NCBI RefSeq assembly: GCF_900637305.1
Contig: NZ_LR134365.1
Location: 2,410,501 to 2,474,500, forward strand
Direction: 5' to 3'
Source of the DNA: Cardiobacterium hominis
Lineage (GTDB): Bacteria > Pseudomonadota > Gammaproteobacteria > Cardiobacteriales > Cardiobacteriaceae
Length of the DNA stretch: 64,000 nt
Made by a program: the position numbers and the translations under genes. Below the pieces are notes generated by a model, which worked only from the letters and a program-made list of their open reading frames with translations, was not told where the DNA came from and did not search any database. This document shows, piece after piece, positions 34,722 through 45,038 of this stretch. Numbering within the stretch: the stretch's first letter is position 1; each line of letters opens with the position of its first letter.

Positions 34722-34746
34722 AAAAGCCCGCATGATGCGGGCTTTT
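34722..34746 (+). terminator. Terminator of the carboxymuconolactone-decarboxylase gene
   Basis: AAAAGCCCGCAT and ATGCGGGCTTTT form a perfect 12-base inverted repeat around a single base, ending in four T. Confidence 0.85.
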
Positions 34747-34760
34747 ACGATTCGTGCAAG

Positions 34761-34954
34761 GTTTATAGCAACCCCTCCTAGGGCGTGTTTGCATTTCAGC
34801 GGATAGGCCCCTCCCCGGGCTCCCCCGCTCCGCGGGGGGAGGGGGTTCAAATTGCAAACAGCCCCTAAAGCCTCGTACGGCGTGCGCCGCCTGACCGGGC
34901 ACCACATACTGTCTTCGGCGGCGTGCCTTGTTCGAGGTTTTCTGTGTATCGCTC
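34761..34954 (-). mobile_element. Correia-like MITE, copy B, interrupted by a second element
   Basis: Read on the minus strand it starts AGCGATACAC, continues with ACAAGGCACGCC, CGAAGACAGTA and TACGAGGCTTT, and ends TTGCTATAAAC. These blocks occur in the same order at 55326-55439. Between TACGAGGCTTT and the end lies an extra segment of about 80 bp with its own inverted ends and GC-rich hairpin. No ORF is present. Confidence 0.8.
34780..34866. repeat. Palindromic element nested in the MITE
   Basis: The ends are imperfect inverted repeats: TAGGGCGTGTTTGCATTT on the plus strand at the left, and TAGGGGCTGTTTGCAATTT on the minus strand at the right. Inside, a GC-rich hairpin is formed by CCCCTCCCC and GGGGAGGGGG. 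This looks like a separate non-coding mobile repeat inserted into the MITE. Confidence 0.72.
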
Positions 34955-34986
34955 TATCCCCCCTTGCGCCCGCACCGCTCACGCAT

Positions 34987-35012
34987 AAAAAAGCGGCTCT
35001 AATGAGCCGCTT
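34987..35012 (-). terminator. Terminator of the pet-ssp operon
   Basis: On the minus strand AAGCGGCTC pairs with GAGCCGCTT across a short loop, followed by a T run, 18 bp after the sspB stop. Confidence 0.85.
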
Positions 35013-35029
35013 CCTGTGATGAAGTTGGG

Positions 35030-35458
35030 TTATTTCAAAATTTTCAGATGACTGCCGGACGGTTTGTCTTCGCCATCTGGTGTGGACGGTGTCACGTTGC
35101 TGTCTTGCGGACCCTTTTCCAGCCCTTCTGCAGGCGGCAAACTGATACCTTCGCCGGTTTCCCGCGCGATGAGCGAGACGATGGCCTGCATGCTGACCCA
35201 GACTTGATGCGGCTGACCGCCGAAGCGGGTGTTGAAGGTGACGCTGTCGTTGTCAATGGAAAGGTTGGCAGTCGCCGTTGGCGAGATGTTCAGTACCAGC
35301 ATTTCTTCTTGCAAGAGATGCAGCGGCACACCGTGTACCCAGCCCGCACCGGGCGCAGCGATGACAAGATGCGGCGTGCAGTCGTTATCCACAATCCACT
35401 GGTAGATGGCGCGCAGCAGATAGGGCTTGCGGTCGGTCATGGTGACTTCGTCGCGCAT
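35030..35458 (-). CDS. sspB: ClpXP protease specificity-enhancing factor SspB
   Basis: Adaptor that delivers ssrA-tagged proteins to ClpXP. It has 142 residues from the ATG overlapping the sspA stop (TGATG), or 136 from the next ATG at 35440. The substrate-binding domain shows KPYLLRAIYQWIVDNDCTPHL and FNTRFGGQPHQVWVSMQAI. A flexible acidic linker leads to the C-terminal GSHLKILK, which matches the ClpX-binding tail of the family. Coupling to the interrupted sspA may affect its expression. Confidence 0.94.
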   Translation of the reverse strand: MRDEVTMTDRKPYLLRAIYQWIVDNDCTPHLVIAAPGAGWVHGVPLHLLQEEMLVLNISPTATANLSIDNDSVTFNTRFGGQPHQVWVSMQAIVSLIARETGEGISLPPAEGLEKGPQDSNVTPSTPDGEDKPSGSHLKILK

Positions 35459-36096
35459 CAGGCACCCGGTCGCAACGCCGCTTCCTGTTTGGAGAGCGAT
35501 TTGCGGAAGTAGTCTTTGGAGAAGTGGAAGTCCATATAGCGCTGGATGGTCGCCGCCGCTTTCGGCAGTTCGATTTCGAGGCTTTCCAGACGCCAGAGGA
35601 TGGGCAGGACGCAGCAGTCCAGCAGGCTGATTTCACTGCCGATGAGGTAATCCCGGCCTTTGAACATCGGCGACATGAGCAGCACGGCTTCGCGCAGCTG
35701 TTTCTGCGGCGCTTTTTTCTTTGCCGGTGACAGTTTGCCGTGTTGCAGTTGATCAACCGGCTGGTACCAGTTGGTTTCCAGTTCGTAGCAGAAAAGGCGG
35801 ATTTTCGCCTTGAGGTTCGCCTAAATCGGCATTAGCGCCGGGTGCGGGAAGCGTTCGTCAAGGTATTCGCTGACGACGCGCTCGTCAAAGAGGACGAGGT
35901 CGCGGTCAATCAGGGTCGGCAGCCGCCCGGTCGGGTTGATTTCGATGAGGTCGGACGGGATGTTGTCAGGATCGATTTCGACGTAGTCGATTTCCAGGTC
36001 TTTGGCCTGGCAGACCAGGCGGATGCGATGGCTGCTCGCGTGGATGGGGCTGCCGAACAGCGCCAGCCCGCCCCGTTTTTGACTTACGATACTCAT
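35458..36096 (-). pseudogene. sspA: Stringent starvation protein A, interrupted by an in-frame TAG
   Basis: GST-fold RNA-polymerase-associated protein. The frame is open at full length (213 codons including the stop; E. coli SspA is 212 residues) apart from TAG at codon 92 (35821-35823). The first 91 residues carry the thioredoxin-like domain (SHRIRLVCQAKDL, INPTGRLPTLIDRDL, SEYLDERFPHP). After the TAG the same frame encodes the helical domain (LKAKIRLFCYELETNWYQP, SLLDCCVLPILWRLESLEIE). The TAG aligns with Tyr in E. coli MPVYPVAR. Possibilities are a nonsense mutation, amber suppression or a base-call error. Confidence 0.88.
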
Positions 36097-36109
36097 AGGC
36101 TCCTTGTTT

Positions 36110-36880
36110 TTAATGGATGTCGCGCCAGTATTCTTTCTTCAGCAGGTAGAAGATGACGGTGAGGAAGGCGAGAAATGCCAGTACCCACGGTCCCATGCGC
36201 ATGCGGTCCAGCGCGGAGGGGTCAGAGACGTAGCTGAGGAAGTTGGTAATGTCGTAGGCGACTTTGTCGTATTCTTCTTTGTTCAGCGTTCCCGGGGTGA
36301 TGGCTTCGAAGCCGACCAGGCTGCTGTGGGTTTCGCATTTTTCTTGGCCTTCAACCATTTCGCACACTTTTTCTTCGTGGTAAACGGGTTTCTGGACGCC
36401 TTGCAGTTCCCACAGCGGGTTCGGCATGCTGGCGCCCGCGAAGACGGAGTTGTTGAATCCCAGCGGACGGCTGTCATCGCGGTAGAAGCCGCGCAGGTAG
36501 TTGTAGATGTAGGCGCCGCTTTTTGCCCGTGCGGTCAGCGACAGGTCGGGCGGGGTTTGTCCGAACCATTTCAGTCCCTCGGCGCCGCTCATCGCGGTGT
36601 GCATTTGTTCAACGTCTTTGGCACCGGTGAAGATGAGGTTTTTTGCACCGATTTCCGGGTCGATTTGCAGGTCGCGGAAGGCACGGTTGTAGCGCTGGTA
36701 TTTCAGCGAGTGGCAACCGGAGCAGTAGTTGATGAAGTATTTGGCGCCGTTTTGCAATGAGATTTTGTCGTTCAGGTCAATCTGAAAGGCGTCATTCGGA
36801 TAGGTTGCCGCGCCACCGGAGGCAAAGGCTTGGGTCATCGCCAGCGATGCGGTCAACAGGAGGATTTTCATGGTTTTCAT
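36110..36880 (-). CDS. petC: Ubiquinol-cytochrome c reductase, cytochrome c1 subunit
   Basis: Passes electrons from the Rieske protein to cytochrome c at the periplasmic face. The start is the ATG at 36878-36880, overlapping the petB stop by four bases; it gives 256 residues, and longer ORF starts lie inside petB. An N-terminal signal peptide (ILLLTASLAMTQAFA) precedes haem-binding CSGCH, and a C-terminal helix (WVLAFLAFLTVIFYLL) anchors it. The axial Met is probably in AGASMPNPLWEL. A CEMVEGQEKC pair may form a disulfide. Confidence 0.96.
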   Translation of the reverse strand: MKTMKILLLTASLAMTQAFASGGAATYPNDAFQIDLNDKISLQNGAKYFINYCSGCHSLKYQRYNRAFRDLQIDPEIGAKNLIFTGAKDVEQMHTAMSGAEGLKWFGQTPPDLSLTARAKSGAYIYNYLRGFYRDDSRPLGFNNSVFAGASMPNPLWELQGVQKPVYHEEKVCEMVEGQEKCETHSSLVGFEAITPGTLNKEEYDKVAYDITNFLSYVSDPSALDRMRMGPWVLAFLAFLTVIFYLLKKEYWRDIH

Positions 36881-38130
36881 TTGGTCACCCGTGTTGGTAC
36901 TGGCTTGGTTTTGTCGAGCTTGCTGTAGATGGGCATCAGCAGGAAGAAGGCAAAGTAGATGCCGGTGCAGCATTGTGCCAAGCGGGTAACGATATTGGTC
37001 GGCGGCATGGTGCCGAGTTTGGTCAGGGTGAGGAAGGCGATGATGAACAGCGCCAGCGCCACACGCGAGATCCAGCCTTTGTAGCGGATGGATTTGACCG
37101 GCGAGCGATCCAGCCACGGCAGGATGAAGATCATGCCGACGGCGGCAAACATGGCGATAACGCCCCACAGTTTTGCCGGTACGCCGAACCAGTCCCAAGT
37201 CATGGCGCGCAGGATGGAGTAGAAGGCGCCGAAATACCACACCGGTGCGATGTGTTCTGGCGTCACTTGCGCGTTCGCCGGTTCAAAGTTGGCAAGCTCC
37301 AGGAAGTAGCCGCCAAATTCGGGCATGTAGAAGATGATGCCGGCGAATATCATGAAGAAGAAGCCGAACCCGACCAGGTCTTTGATGGTGAGGTAGGGGT
37401 GGAAGGGGATGCCGTCCAGCGGAACACCGCGTTCGTCCAGATGCTCTTTGATTTCGATGCCGTCCGGGTTGAGCGAGCCGACTTCGTGCAGCGCGATGAT
37501 GTGCGCCGCGACCAGCATCACCAGCACCAGCGGGATGAGGATGATGTGCAGCGAGAAGAAGCGGTTGAGCGTCGCGTCGGAGATGTAGAAGTCGCCCTGG
37601 ATGAAGGTGACGATGGCATCGCCGACGACCGGGATGGCGCTAAAGAGTGAGATGATGACGTTGGCGCCCCAGTAGGAGGTTTGTCCCCACGGCAGCAGGT
37701 AGCCCATGAAGGCTTCCGCCATCAGCGCAAGGAAGATGAGCGCGCCGAAAAGCCAGACGAGCTCACGCGGTTTGCGGAAGGAGCCGTACATCAGGCCGCG
37801 GAACATGTGCATGTAAACGCAGATGAAGAAGAAGGAGGCGCCGGTGGAATGCATGTAGCGGATGAGCCAACCAAAATCAACGTCGCGCATGATGTATTCG
37901 ACGCTGCTGAAGGCTTCGGCGGCGCTCGGTTTGTAGAACATCGCCAGCCAGACGCCGGTGAGGATTTGGTTCACCAGGACGACCAGCGCCAGCGAACCGA
38001 ACAGGTACCAGAAGTTGAAGTTTTTCGCCGCGTAGTAGCGGTCCATGTGGTCGTGCCACAGCAGGGTCAGCGGGAAGCGGTTGTCAATCCAGCCGAGCAG
38101 ACCGGTGGTTTTGTACGGGTTACTAGCCAT
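36877..38130 (-). CDS. petB: Ubiquinol-cytochrome c reductase, cytochrome b subunit
   Basis: Polytopic membrane core of the bc1 complex, with two b haems and the quinol sites. The start is the ATG at 38128-38130 after AAGGAGGAC (417 residues). About eight helices are visible; haem-ligand His residues lie in YMHSTGASFFFICVYMHMFRG and SLHIILIPLVLVMLVAAHI. The Qo-site PEFGG segment is a variant of the usual PEWY. It overlaps the petA end by 8 bp. Confidence 0.97.
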   Translation of the reverse strand: MASNPYKTTGLLGWIDNRFPLTLLWHDHMDRYYAAKNFNFWYLFGSLALVVLVNQILTGVWLAMFYKPSAAEAFSSVEYIMRDVDFGWLIRYMHSTGASFFFICVYMHMFRGLMYGSFRKPRELVWLFGALIFLALMAEAFMGYLLPWGQTSYWGANVIISLFSAIPVVGDAIVTFIQGDFYISDATLNRFFSLHIILIPLVLVMLVAAHIIALHEVGSLNPDGIEIKEHLDERGVPLDGIPFHPYLTIKDLVGFGFFFMIFAGIIFYMPEFGGYFLELANFEPANAQVTPEHIAPVWYFGAFYSILRAMTWDWFGVPAKLWGVIAMFAAVGMIFILPWLDRSPVKSIRYKGWISRVALALFIIAFLTLTKLGTMPPTNIVTRLAQCCTGIYFAFFLLMPIYSKLDKTKPVPTRVTK

Positions 38131-38767
38131 TTTGTCCTCCTTCGCTGCTGGCACCGACGACGACGAGGTTGTCGTTTTTGAAGTTATACGGCGGGATGCT
38201 CAGGTTGGTCGGTGCGGGTACGCCTTTGTAGACGCGGCCGGCGTAATCGAATTTTGAACCGTGGCAGGGGCAGAAGAAGCCGCCTTCCCAAGTGGCATCG
38301 CCGCGCACTTCGCGCCCTTCGGCGCGGGATTGCAGTTTCGGCGCGCAGCCAAGGTGGGTGCAGATGCCGAGCATGACGAGGACGTCTTTGCGCTCTGAAC
38401 GCCATTCGTTCTGCGCATATTCCGGTTGCAGGGATTCTTTGGATTCCGGGTCACGCAGGTCTCCGCCAACTTGCGGCAGGGTGGCGAGCATTTCGTCGGT
38501 ACGGCGCAGGAGGTAAACGACCTTGCCTTGCCAGAGGACGGTCAGCATGGCGCCCGCTTCAAGTTTGGTGATATCGACTTCTACCGGCGCGCCAACGGCT
38601 TTGGCGCGTTCGCTGGGAAGCCAGCTTTTGAGGAAGGGAACGGCGAGAAAGCCCGCGCCGACTGCCGTCGCGCCGGTCGTCGCCGCGACCAGCATCTTGC
38701 GGCGGGCGGGATTCTCCACCGGTTGCGCCGGGATGAATACCGGCTTGAGATTCGCTGCATTGCTCAT
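38123..38767 (-). CDS. petA: Ubiquinol-cytochrome c reductase, Rieske iron-sulfur subunit
   Basis: Carries the 2Fe-2S cluster of the bc1 complex. It has 214 residues. An N-terminal twin-arginine-like ARRKMLVAATTGATAVGAGF doubles as signal and membrane anchor. The cluster ligands are in CTHLGC and CPCHGS, with GVPAPTNLSIPPY closing the fold. It leads the petABC-sspAB transcript and has a clear promoter upstream. Confidence 0.97.
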   Translation of the reverse strand: MSNAANLKPVFIPAQPVENPARRKMLVAATTGATAVGAGFLAVPFLKSWLPSERAKAVGAPVEVDITKLEAGAMLTVLWQGKVVYLLRRTDEMLATLPQVGGDLRDPESKESLQPEYAQNEWRSERKDVLVMLGICTHLGCAPKLQSRAEGREVRGDATWEGGFFCPCHGSKFDYAGRVYKGVPAPTNLSIPPYNFKNDNLVVVGASSEGGQNG

Positions 38768-38824
38768 GATTGTTCTCCGCGCATCGATTCTTTCCTATCA
38801 ATACGGCGTTATTGCCTTGGGTAA

Positions 38825-38853
38825 ATTATATTTCGGGGTGACTATCTTAACAA
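38825..38853 (-). promoter_or_regulatory. petABC promoter
   Basis: On the minus strand, -35 TTGTTA (38848-38853) and a perfect -10 TATAAT (38825-38830) are 17 bp apart, about 57 bp before the petA ATG. Confidence 0.8.
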
Positions 38854-38888
38854 AATCTTGCGATTTGCGCATGACCGCAAAGCGGGGT

Positions 38889-39635
38889 TCAAAAGGGATT
38901 TTCTTCATCAAAAAAGCGCTGTTGCAGGCCAAACGTCGCGGCGAGATGCTCGCCCAAGGCGCGGATGCCGGCGCGTTCGCTGGCATGATGGCCGCAGGAG
39001 ATATACACCGTGCCCGTCTCCCGCGCTTCGTGGTAGCTGCGCTCGGCATATTCGCCGCTGATGAAGGCCTGCGCGCCCTCGTCTGCCGCCTGTTGCAGGA
39101 AATCTTGCGCCGCGCCGCTGCACCAGGCGATATGGGTTAGCGGGTCAGCGGCCGTGCCGACGGCGAATGGCTCACGCTCCAGCCCGCCTTCCAGTTGTGC
39201 CAGGAGGTCGGGCAATGTCGTCGGTGCGATGCGTGCGTGCCAGATGAGCGGTTCTTCTGCCGACTGCCACACGGCTTCGCAGGCAAAGTGTTTGGCAAAG
39301 TGGGCGTTGTTGCCCAGTTCGGGGTGTTGGTCAAGCGGCAGGTGGTAGGCAAAGAGATTCATTTCATGCGCGAGCAGCGCGGCAAGGCGACGCTTCTTCA
39401 GGCCGACTACTTGCGGCGCTTCGCCTTTCCAGAAGTAGCCGTGATGCACCAGGAGCGCGTCTGCCTGCCAGTCAATCGCCGCGGTTATTGCCGCTTGCGA
39501 GGCGGTGACGGCGGTAAGGATGCGGCGGATTTCCGCCTTGCCTTCGACTTGCAGGCCGTTTGGCGCGTAGTCGCGAAAGCGGTCGGTTTGTAGCAGGTCG
39601 CGCAGATGGGTTTGCAGTTGGTCGCGGGTAATCAT
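38889..39635 (-). CDS. Nif3-like dinuclear metal-centre protein (YbgI/DUF34)
   Basis: Member of the widespread NIF3/YbgI family, a hexameric protein with a two-metal site; a GTP cyclohydrolase I type 2 name is often applied but the role is unsettled. The start is the ATG at 39633-39635 (248 residues). Metal ligands are suggested by [29 protein letters not shown] and [11 protein letters not shown], with a Glu in [11 protein letters not shown]. It lies just upstream of the petA promoter, on the same strand. Confidence 0.9.
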   Translation of the reverse strand: MITRDQLQTHLRDLLQTDRFRDYAPNGLQVEGKAEIRRILTAVTASQAAITAAIDWQADALLVHHGYFWKGEAPQVVGLKKRRLAALLAHEMNLFAYHLPLDQHPELGNNAHFAKHFACEAVWQSAEEPLIWHARIAPTTLPDLLAQLEGGLEREPFAVGTAADPLTHIAWCSGAAQDFLQQAADEGAQAFISGEYAERSYHEARETGTVYISCGHHASERAGIRALGEHLAATFGLQQRFFDEENPF

Positions 39636-39734
39636 GATGGCTCTGAATGGTGTGATGTGTGTCAATGGTTTTGCCGGGCCGGTCATTGAACATCATCGCC
39701 GGATACCAGGCGTTCTCGTAGCTGACTTTTGTTG

Positions 39735-39761
39735 GTTGGGTCAGCGCTGCGCCAACCCAAC
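39735..39761. other. Hairpin after murA
   Basis: GTTGGGT (39735-39741) pairs with ACCCAAC (39755-39761) around a 13-base loop containing CAGCGCTG. It has no T run, so any terminator role is doubtful. Confidence 0.4.
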
Positions 39762-39769
39762 TTGCGATG

Positions 39770-41551
<1,782 letters not shown>

Positions 41552-41555
<4 letters not shown>

Positions 41556-42169
41556 TCGTTGCCTTTCATCGTCTTGATTTTGGCGATGAGTTTGTCGATG
41601 CCGCCCTGGTTAATCTCGGTATCGAAGCTGTTGCGGTAGCTGGAGAGGATGGAGACGTTTTCAAAGGAGACGTCGTAGATTTTCCATTGGCCGCCTTTGT
41701 AGCGCACGCTGAAGACGACAGTCGCCTGTTTGCCGTTTTTGTCGCGCACCTGGATGCGGATGTCGCTGCGCTGGTATTTGTCGAGCGGCGAGGCGCTCAG
41801 GATTTTTACCGCTTCTTCGACGGGCGTGCCGGCGTAGTTCGTCCAGCCGCGCGAATAGACGCGCACCAGGAGGTCGCGGAAGGCAGCGGTGAAGTCGGCT
41901 TTTTGTTGCGCGCTGGCGTCGCGCCAGTGGCGACCGAGGACGACTTGCGACATCAGCTCGAAGTCCATGTACGGTAGCACTTCGCTTTTGATAAGGTCGC
42001 TGAAGGCGCCGGGATCGTTGCGGTAGCGGCTCTGGTTGGCGTTCAGTTTGGTGAAGACGGTTTTCGCCTGTTGTTCGACTAGCGCCTTGGCGTCATCTGC
42101 GCTTGGCTGCGCGGCAAAGGCCATGGCGGAAACGGCGGCGAGGGCGAGGCTCATGAGGATTTTTTTCAT
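41552..42169 (-). CDS. mlaC: Periplasmic phospholipid-binding protein MlaC
   Basis: Shuttles phospholipid between the outer-membrane MlaA-porin complex and MlaFEDB. It has 205 residues. A signal peptide (MKKILMSLALAAVSAMAFA) is cut around residue 19-20. MDFELMSQVVLGRHWRDAS and KNGKQATVVFSVRYKGGQWK followed by YDVSFENVSI are typical of the MlaC/Ttg2D family. It overlaps mlaD by four bases. Confidence 0.93.
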
Positions 42170-42678
42170 GGGTTAGGCTCCTGGGGTGTGGATTTTGACG
42201 CATCGTCCTTGGCGGACATTTGCGTGACGAATTGCTGGATTAGCTTCTCCAATACCATAGACGAACCGGTGTACTGGATCGTATCACCATTTTGTAACAT
42301 CGCCGGGTCGCCACCAGGGACGATGCCGATGTATTTCTCACCGAGCAGCCCGGCGGTGAGGATGTCGGCGCTGCTGTCGAGCGGCAGGCGGTCGTACTCG
42401 CCGGAAATCTCCAGCACCACTTTCGCCTTGTAGGCATCCTGATCGTAGCCGATGCTTTTCACCTTGCCGATTTGCACGCCGGACATCGTCACCTTGGCGT
42501 TTTTGGAAAGGCCGCTGATATCAGCAAAATCCGCATTCACTTCATACGGATGGCTCATGCGGAAGCCGCGCGCGTTGCTTGCCTGCAAGGCAAGAAAGAC
42601 CATAGCGGCAAGCGCCAGCAGGACAAACAGCCCCACGGCGACGGAAACACTGCGATTCGATTGCACATCAACCTCCAA
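42166..42678 (-). CDS. mlaD: MCE-domain protein MlaD
   Basis: Forms the hexameric MCE ring on the periplasmic side of MlaFEDB. It has 170 residues with one N-terminal membrane helix (about 12-30). The MCE domain shows ADISGLSKNAKVTMSGVQIG and ADILTAGLLGEKYIGIVPGG, followed by a helical region and a low-complexity tail. It overlaps mlaE by 11 bp. Confidence 0.95.
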   Translation of the reverse strand: MEVDVQSNRSVSVAVGLFVLLALAAMVFLALQASNARGFRMSHPYEVNADFADISGLSKNAKVTMSGVQIGKVKSIGYDQDAYKAKVVLEISGEYDRLPLDSSADILTAGLLGEKYIGIVPGGDPAMLQNGDTIQYTGSSMVLEKLIQQFVTQMSAKDDASKSTPQEPNP

Positions 42679-43459
42679 ACAACATCGCGGTCAAAACAAA
42701 ATTCAGCCCCAACACGGCGAGTGAAGACATCACCACCGTCGTCGTCGTCGCGCGCGACATACCGCTTGCGGTCGGCAGGCTGCTGAAACCCTGAAACACG
42801 GCAATCGCCGCGCATACCCAGCCGAAGACCAGACTTTTCAACAGCATGCCGCGCACGACATCACTGCCGAAATCAACACTGTTCTGCATCCCCGACCAAA
42901 AAATCCCGTCATCCAGACCAAGATAGACCACCCCGACCAGATGCGCGCCAATGATGGCGACGGCAACAAAAAGAATCGTCAACAGCGGCAGCGCGAACCA
43001 GGCGCCCAAAAAGCGCGGCACGCCGACCTGCGCCACCGGCTCAATCGCCATCATCTCCATCGCCACCAGCTGCTCGGTGGTCTTCATCAGGCCAATCTCG
43101 GCGGTAATCGCCGAACCGGCGCGCCCGGCAAAAAGCAGCGCACTCACCACCGGCCCCAGCTCACGCAACAGCGACAACGCCACCATCGTGCCGAGCGCCT
43201 GCTCCGCGCCGAAGCGCACCATCGTCGTATAAGCCTGGAATGACAGCACCATGCCGACGAACAACCCGGCGACCAAAATAATCGGCAGCGACAACACGCC
43301 CGCCGCATACGTCGCGCGCAGCGTGAGCAACGGCTTGCGCAACAAAATCGCCACATGGCGCAGCAGCGCCAGCGCGAACAAACAAAAATCACCCAGCGCG
43401 GCGAGACAGGCGAGCGTCGTCGCCCCTACCGCCGCAAGAAAATCCGACACAAACTTCAT
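42668..43459 (-). CDS. mlaE: Phospholipid ABC transporter permease MlaE
   Basis: Integral membrane subunit of MlaFEDB. It has 263 residues with five to six hydrophobic segments. LRELGPVVSALLFAGRAGSA and AEIGLMKTTEQLVAMEMM are signature MlaE stretches, and the C-terminus has VFQGFSSLPTASGMSRATTT. Its start overlaps the mlaF end by four bases. Confidence 0.96.
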   Translation of the reverse strand: MKFVSDFLAAVGATTLACLAALGDFCLFALALLRHVAILLRKPLLTLRATYAAGVLSLPIILVAGLFVGMVLSFQAYTTMVRFGAEQALGTMVALSLLRELGPVVSALLFAGRAGSAITAEIGLMKTTEQLVAMEMMAIEPVAQVGVPRFLGAWFALPLLTILFVAVAIIGAHLVGVVYLGLDDGIFWSGMQNSVDFGSDVVRGMLLKSLVFGWVCAAIAVFQGFSSLPTASGMSRATTTTVVMSSLAVLGLNFVLTAMLFGG

Positions 43460-44262
43460 CGCACCCGCTCCAGCAAACCCTGCGCATAATCGGCGGCAGG
43501 AAAATGAAACGCCACCGGGCCGTCCGCCTCGGCATGCATGAACTGATGCACCAAGGGGTCCGTGCTCGCATACAGCTCGGCGGGCGCGCCATTGGCGAGC
43601 AACTTGCCGCCGGAAAAGAGCAGGATGCGGTCGGCAATCTTGCTCACCTCGGCCACATCATGCGACACCACAAAACTCGTCATGCGCAGGCCGTCGTTCA
43701 AATCACGCACCAGGCGGGTCAGCACGCCCAGCGAAATCGGATCCTGCCCGGTAAACGGCTCGTCATAAATCATCAACTCCGGATCAAAAGCAATCGCCCG
43801 GGCGAGTGCCACCCGCCGCGCCATGCCGCCGGACAGCTCCGCCGGCATCAGCGCCGCCGCACCACGCAGACCGACGCGCTGCAACTTCATCAGCGTCACC
43901 GCCTCAATCAAACGGCGGTCAAGGCGCGTCTTCTCGCGCAGCGGAAAAGCGACATTCTCCGCCACCGACATATCCGAAAACAGCGCGCCGGACTGGAACA
44001 ACATGCTCATCCGCCGCCGCAGCCGCATCAGCGCCGCGCGCGACAAATCCGGCACCGACTCGCCCAGCACCTCGACCGTCCCCGCGTCTGGGCGCAACTG
44101 CCCGGTCAAAAGACGCATCAACGTCGTCTTGCCCGTACCGGACGGCCCCATGACGGCGACCACTTCGCCGCGCGCAATCTCAAAACTCACATCATCAAAA
44201 ATCTTGCGACTGCCGCGTGCAAACGACAAATGCGCGACGCGCACCACCCAATCAGTAGCCAT
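43456..44262 (-). CDS. mlaF: Phospholipid ABC transporter ATP-binding protein MlaF
   Basis: ATPase of the MlaFEDB complex. The start is the ATG at 44260-44262 (268 residues), overlapping the EVE gene end by 11 bp; the longer ORF to 44376 reads through the EVE gene. Walker A GPSGTGKTTLM, the Q-loop region LFQSGALFSD, signature LSGGMARRVALARAI, Walker B LMIYDEPF and the switch His in VVSHDVAEV are all present. Confidence 0.96.
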   Translation of the reverse strand: MATDWVVRVAHLSFARGSRKIFDDVSFEIARGEVVAVMGPSGTGKTTLMRLLTGQLRPDAGTVEVLGESVPDLSRAALMRLRRRMSMLFQSGALFSDMSVAENVAFPLREKTRLDRRLIEAVTLMKLQRVGLRGAAALMPAELSGGMARRVALARAIAFDPELMIYDEPFTGQDPISLGVLTRLVRDLNDGLRMTSFVVSHDVAEVSKIADRILLFSGGKLLANGAPAELYASTDPLVHQFMHAEADGPVAFHFPAADYAQGLLERVR

Positions 44263-44728
44263 CAACAGCCTCCCCGGCCAGCGCCAGCACCGCCTGCCAC
44301 TCGGCAGGGGTAACCGGCGAAACCGACAACCGGCTGCCCTTGCGCACCACCTCCATGCCGGCAAGCGCGGGCACATCCTTCAACTGCGCCAGCGACACCA
44401 TCGCAGAAAACGCGCGGACAAACTGCACGACGACCAAATCCCAGCGCGGCGCATCGAGCGACGCCTTCGCGTCAAAATAGCGGCTCTCTGGGTCAAACTG
44501 CGTCGGGTCAGGGCGCGCCTCGCCGACAATCTCCACCACGCCGACAATGCCAGACGGCTTGGCGTTGGAATGATAAAAAAACGCCCGGTCGCCTGCGCGC
44601 ATCTGCCGCATAAAATTGCGCGCCTGAAAATTGCGCACGCCGTCCCACGGCTCGCGCTGCCCCGGACGCGCACGCAAATCATCGAGGGAAAAATTGCCCG
44701 GCTCGGACTTTAACAACCAATAATTCAT
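44252..44728 (-). CDS. EVE domain-containing protein
   Basis: PUA-like-fold protein predicted to bind modified bases in RNA or DNA. It has 158 residues. It starts MNYWLLKSEPGNFSLDDL and has WDGVRNFQARNFMRQMRAGD and FFYHSN, classic EVE-domain features; the usual VDVQF appears as VVVQFVRAF. It is the first gene of the mla-ibaG-murA transcript here. A -10 TATAAT lies about 70 bp upstream. Confidence 0.9.
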   Translation of the reverse strand: MNYWLLKSEPGNFSLDDLRARPGQREPWDGVRNFQARNFMRQMRAGDRAFFYHSNAKPSGIVGVVEIVGEARPDPTQFDPESRYFDAKASLDAPRWDLVVVQFVRAFSAMVSLAQLKDVPALAGMEVVRKGSRLSVSPVTPAEWQAVLALAGEAVDGY

Positions 44729-44796
44729 GCAAAAAGACGGTCAAAAAGAAAGCGCGCATCATACCGACAACGGTGGCGGTATGCCAGCGCATGACG

Positions 44797-44802
44797 ATTA
44801 TA
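44797..44802 (-). promoter_or_regulatory. -10 element upstream of the EVE gene
   Basis: TATAAT on the minus strand, about 70 bp before the EVE ATG. No convincing -35 accompanies it at 16-18 bp. Confidence 0.5.
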
Positions 44803-44930
44803 GCGGGCCCCATTTGTGTTCCATAACAACAGTACGCAGCAGAAAGCCCTTGCTTCTGCGAGAAACAGAACCAGCGTGTACGGGATAAAAATGGATAGCT
44901 ATAACATCAGGTTAAACCATAAAGCGCAGC

Positions 44931-44966
44931 AAAAAAAAAGGATTGGATGCGCGACGCATCCAATCC
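44931..44966 (-). terminator. Strong terminator downstream of the TbpB-like remnant
   Basis: A perfect 12-bp stem (GGATTGGATGCG, three-base loop) is followed on the minus strand by nine T. It lies about 70 bp after the remnant's stop codon. Confidence 0.92.
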
Positions 44967-45038
44967 TGCTTCAGAGCAAACGGTTTTATTCAGCGTTAGA
45001 CCAAACGCACCGTCTTGATTCAACAATGACGAAAATAT

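Larger units (their letters stand above)
34707..35029. other. 323-bp intergenic region with terminators and a nested repeat
   Basis: It contains, in order, the terminator of the plus-strand gene, a Correia-like element interrupted by a second palindromic element, and the sspB terminator on the minus strand. No coding sequence is supported. Confidence 0.75.

Noticed and set aside
35815-35830. Programmed frameshift in sspA
   Set aside because: Both halves are in the same frame, so a substitution to TAG explains the break and no shift is needed.
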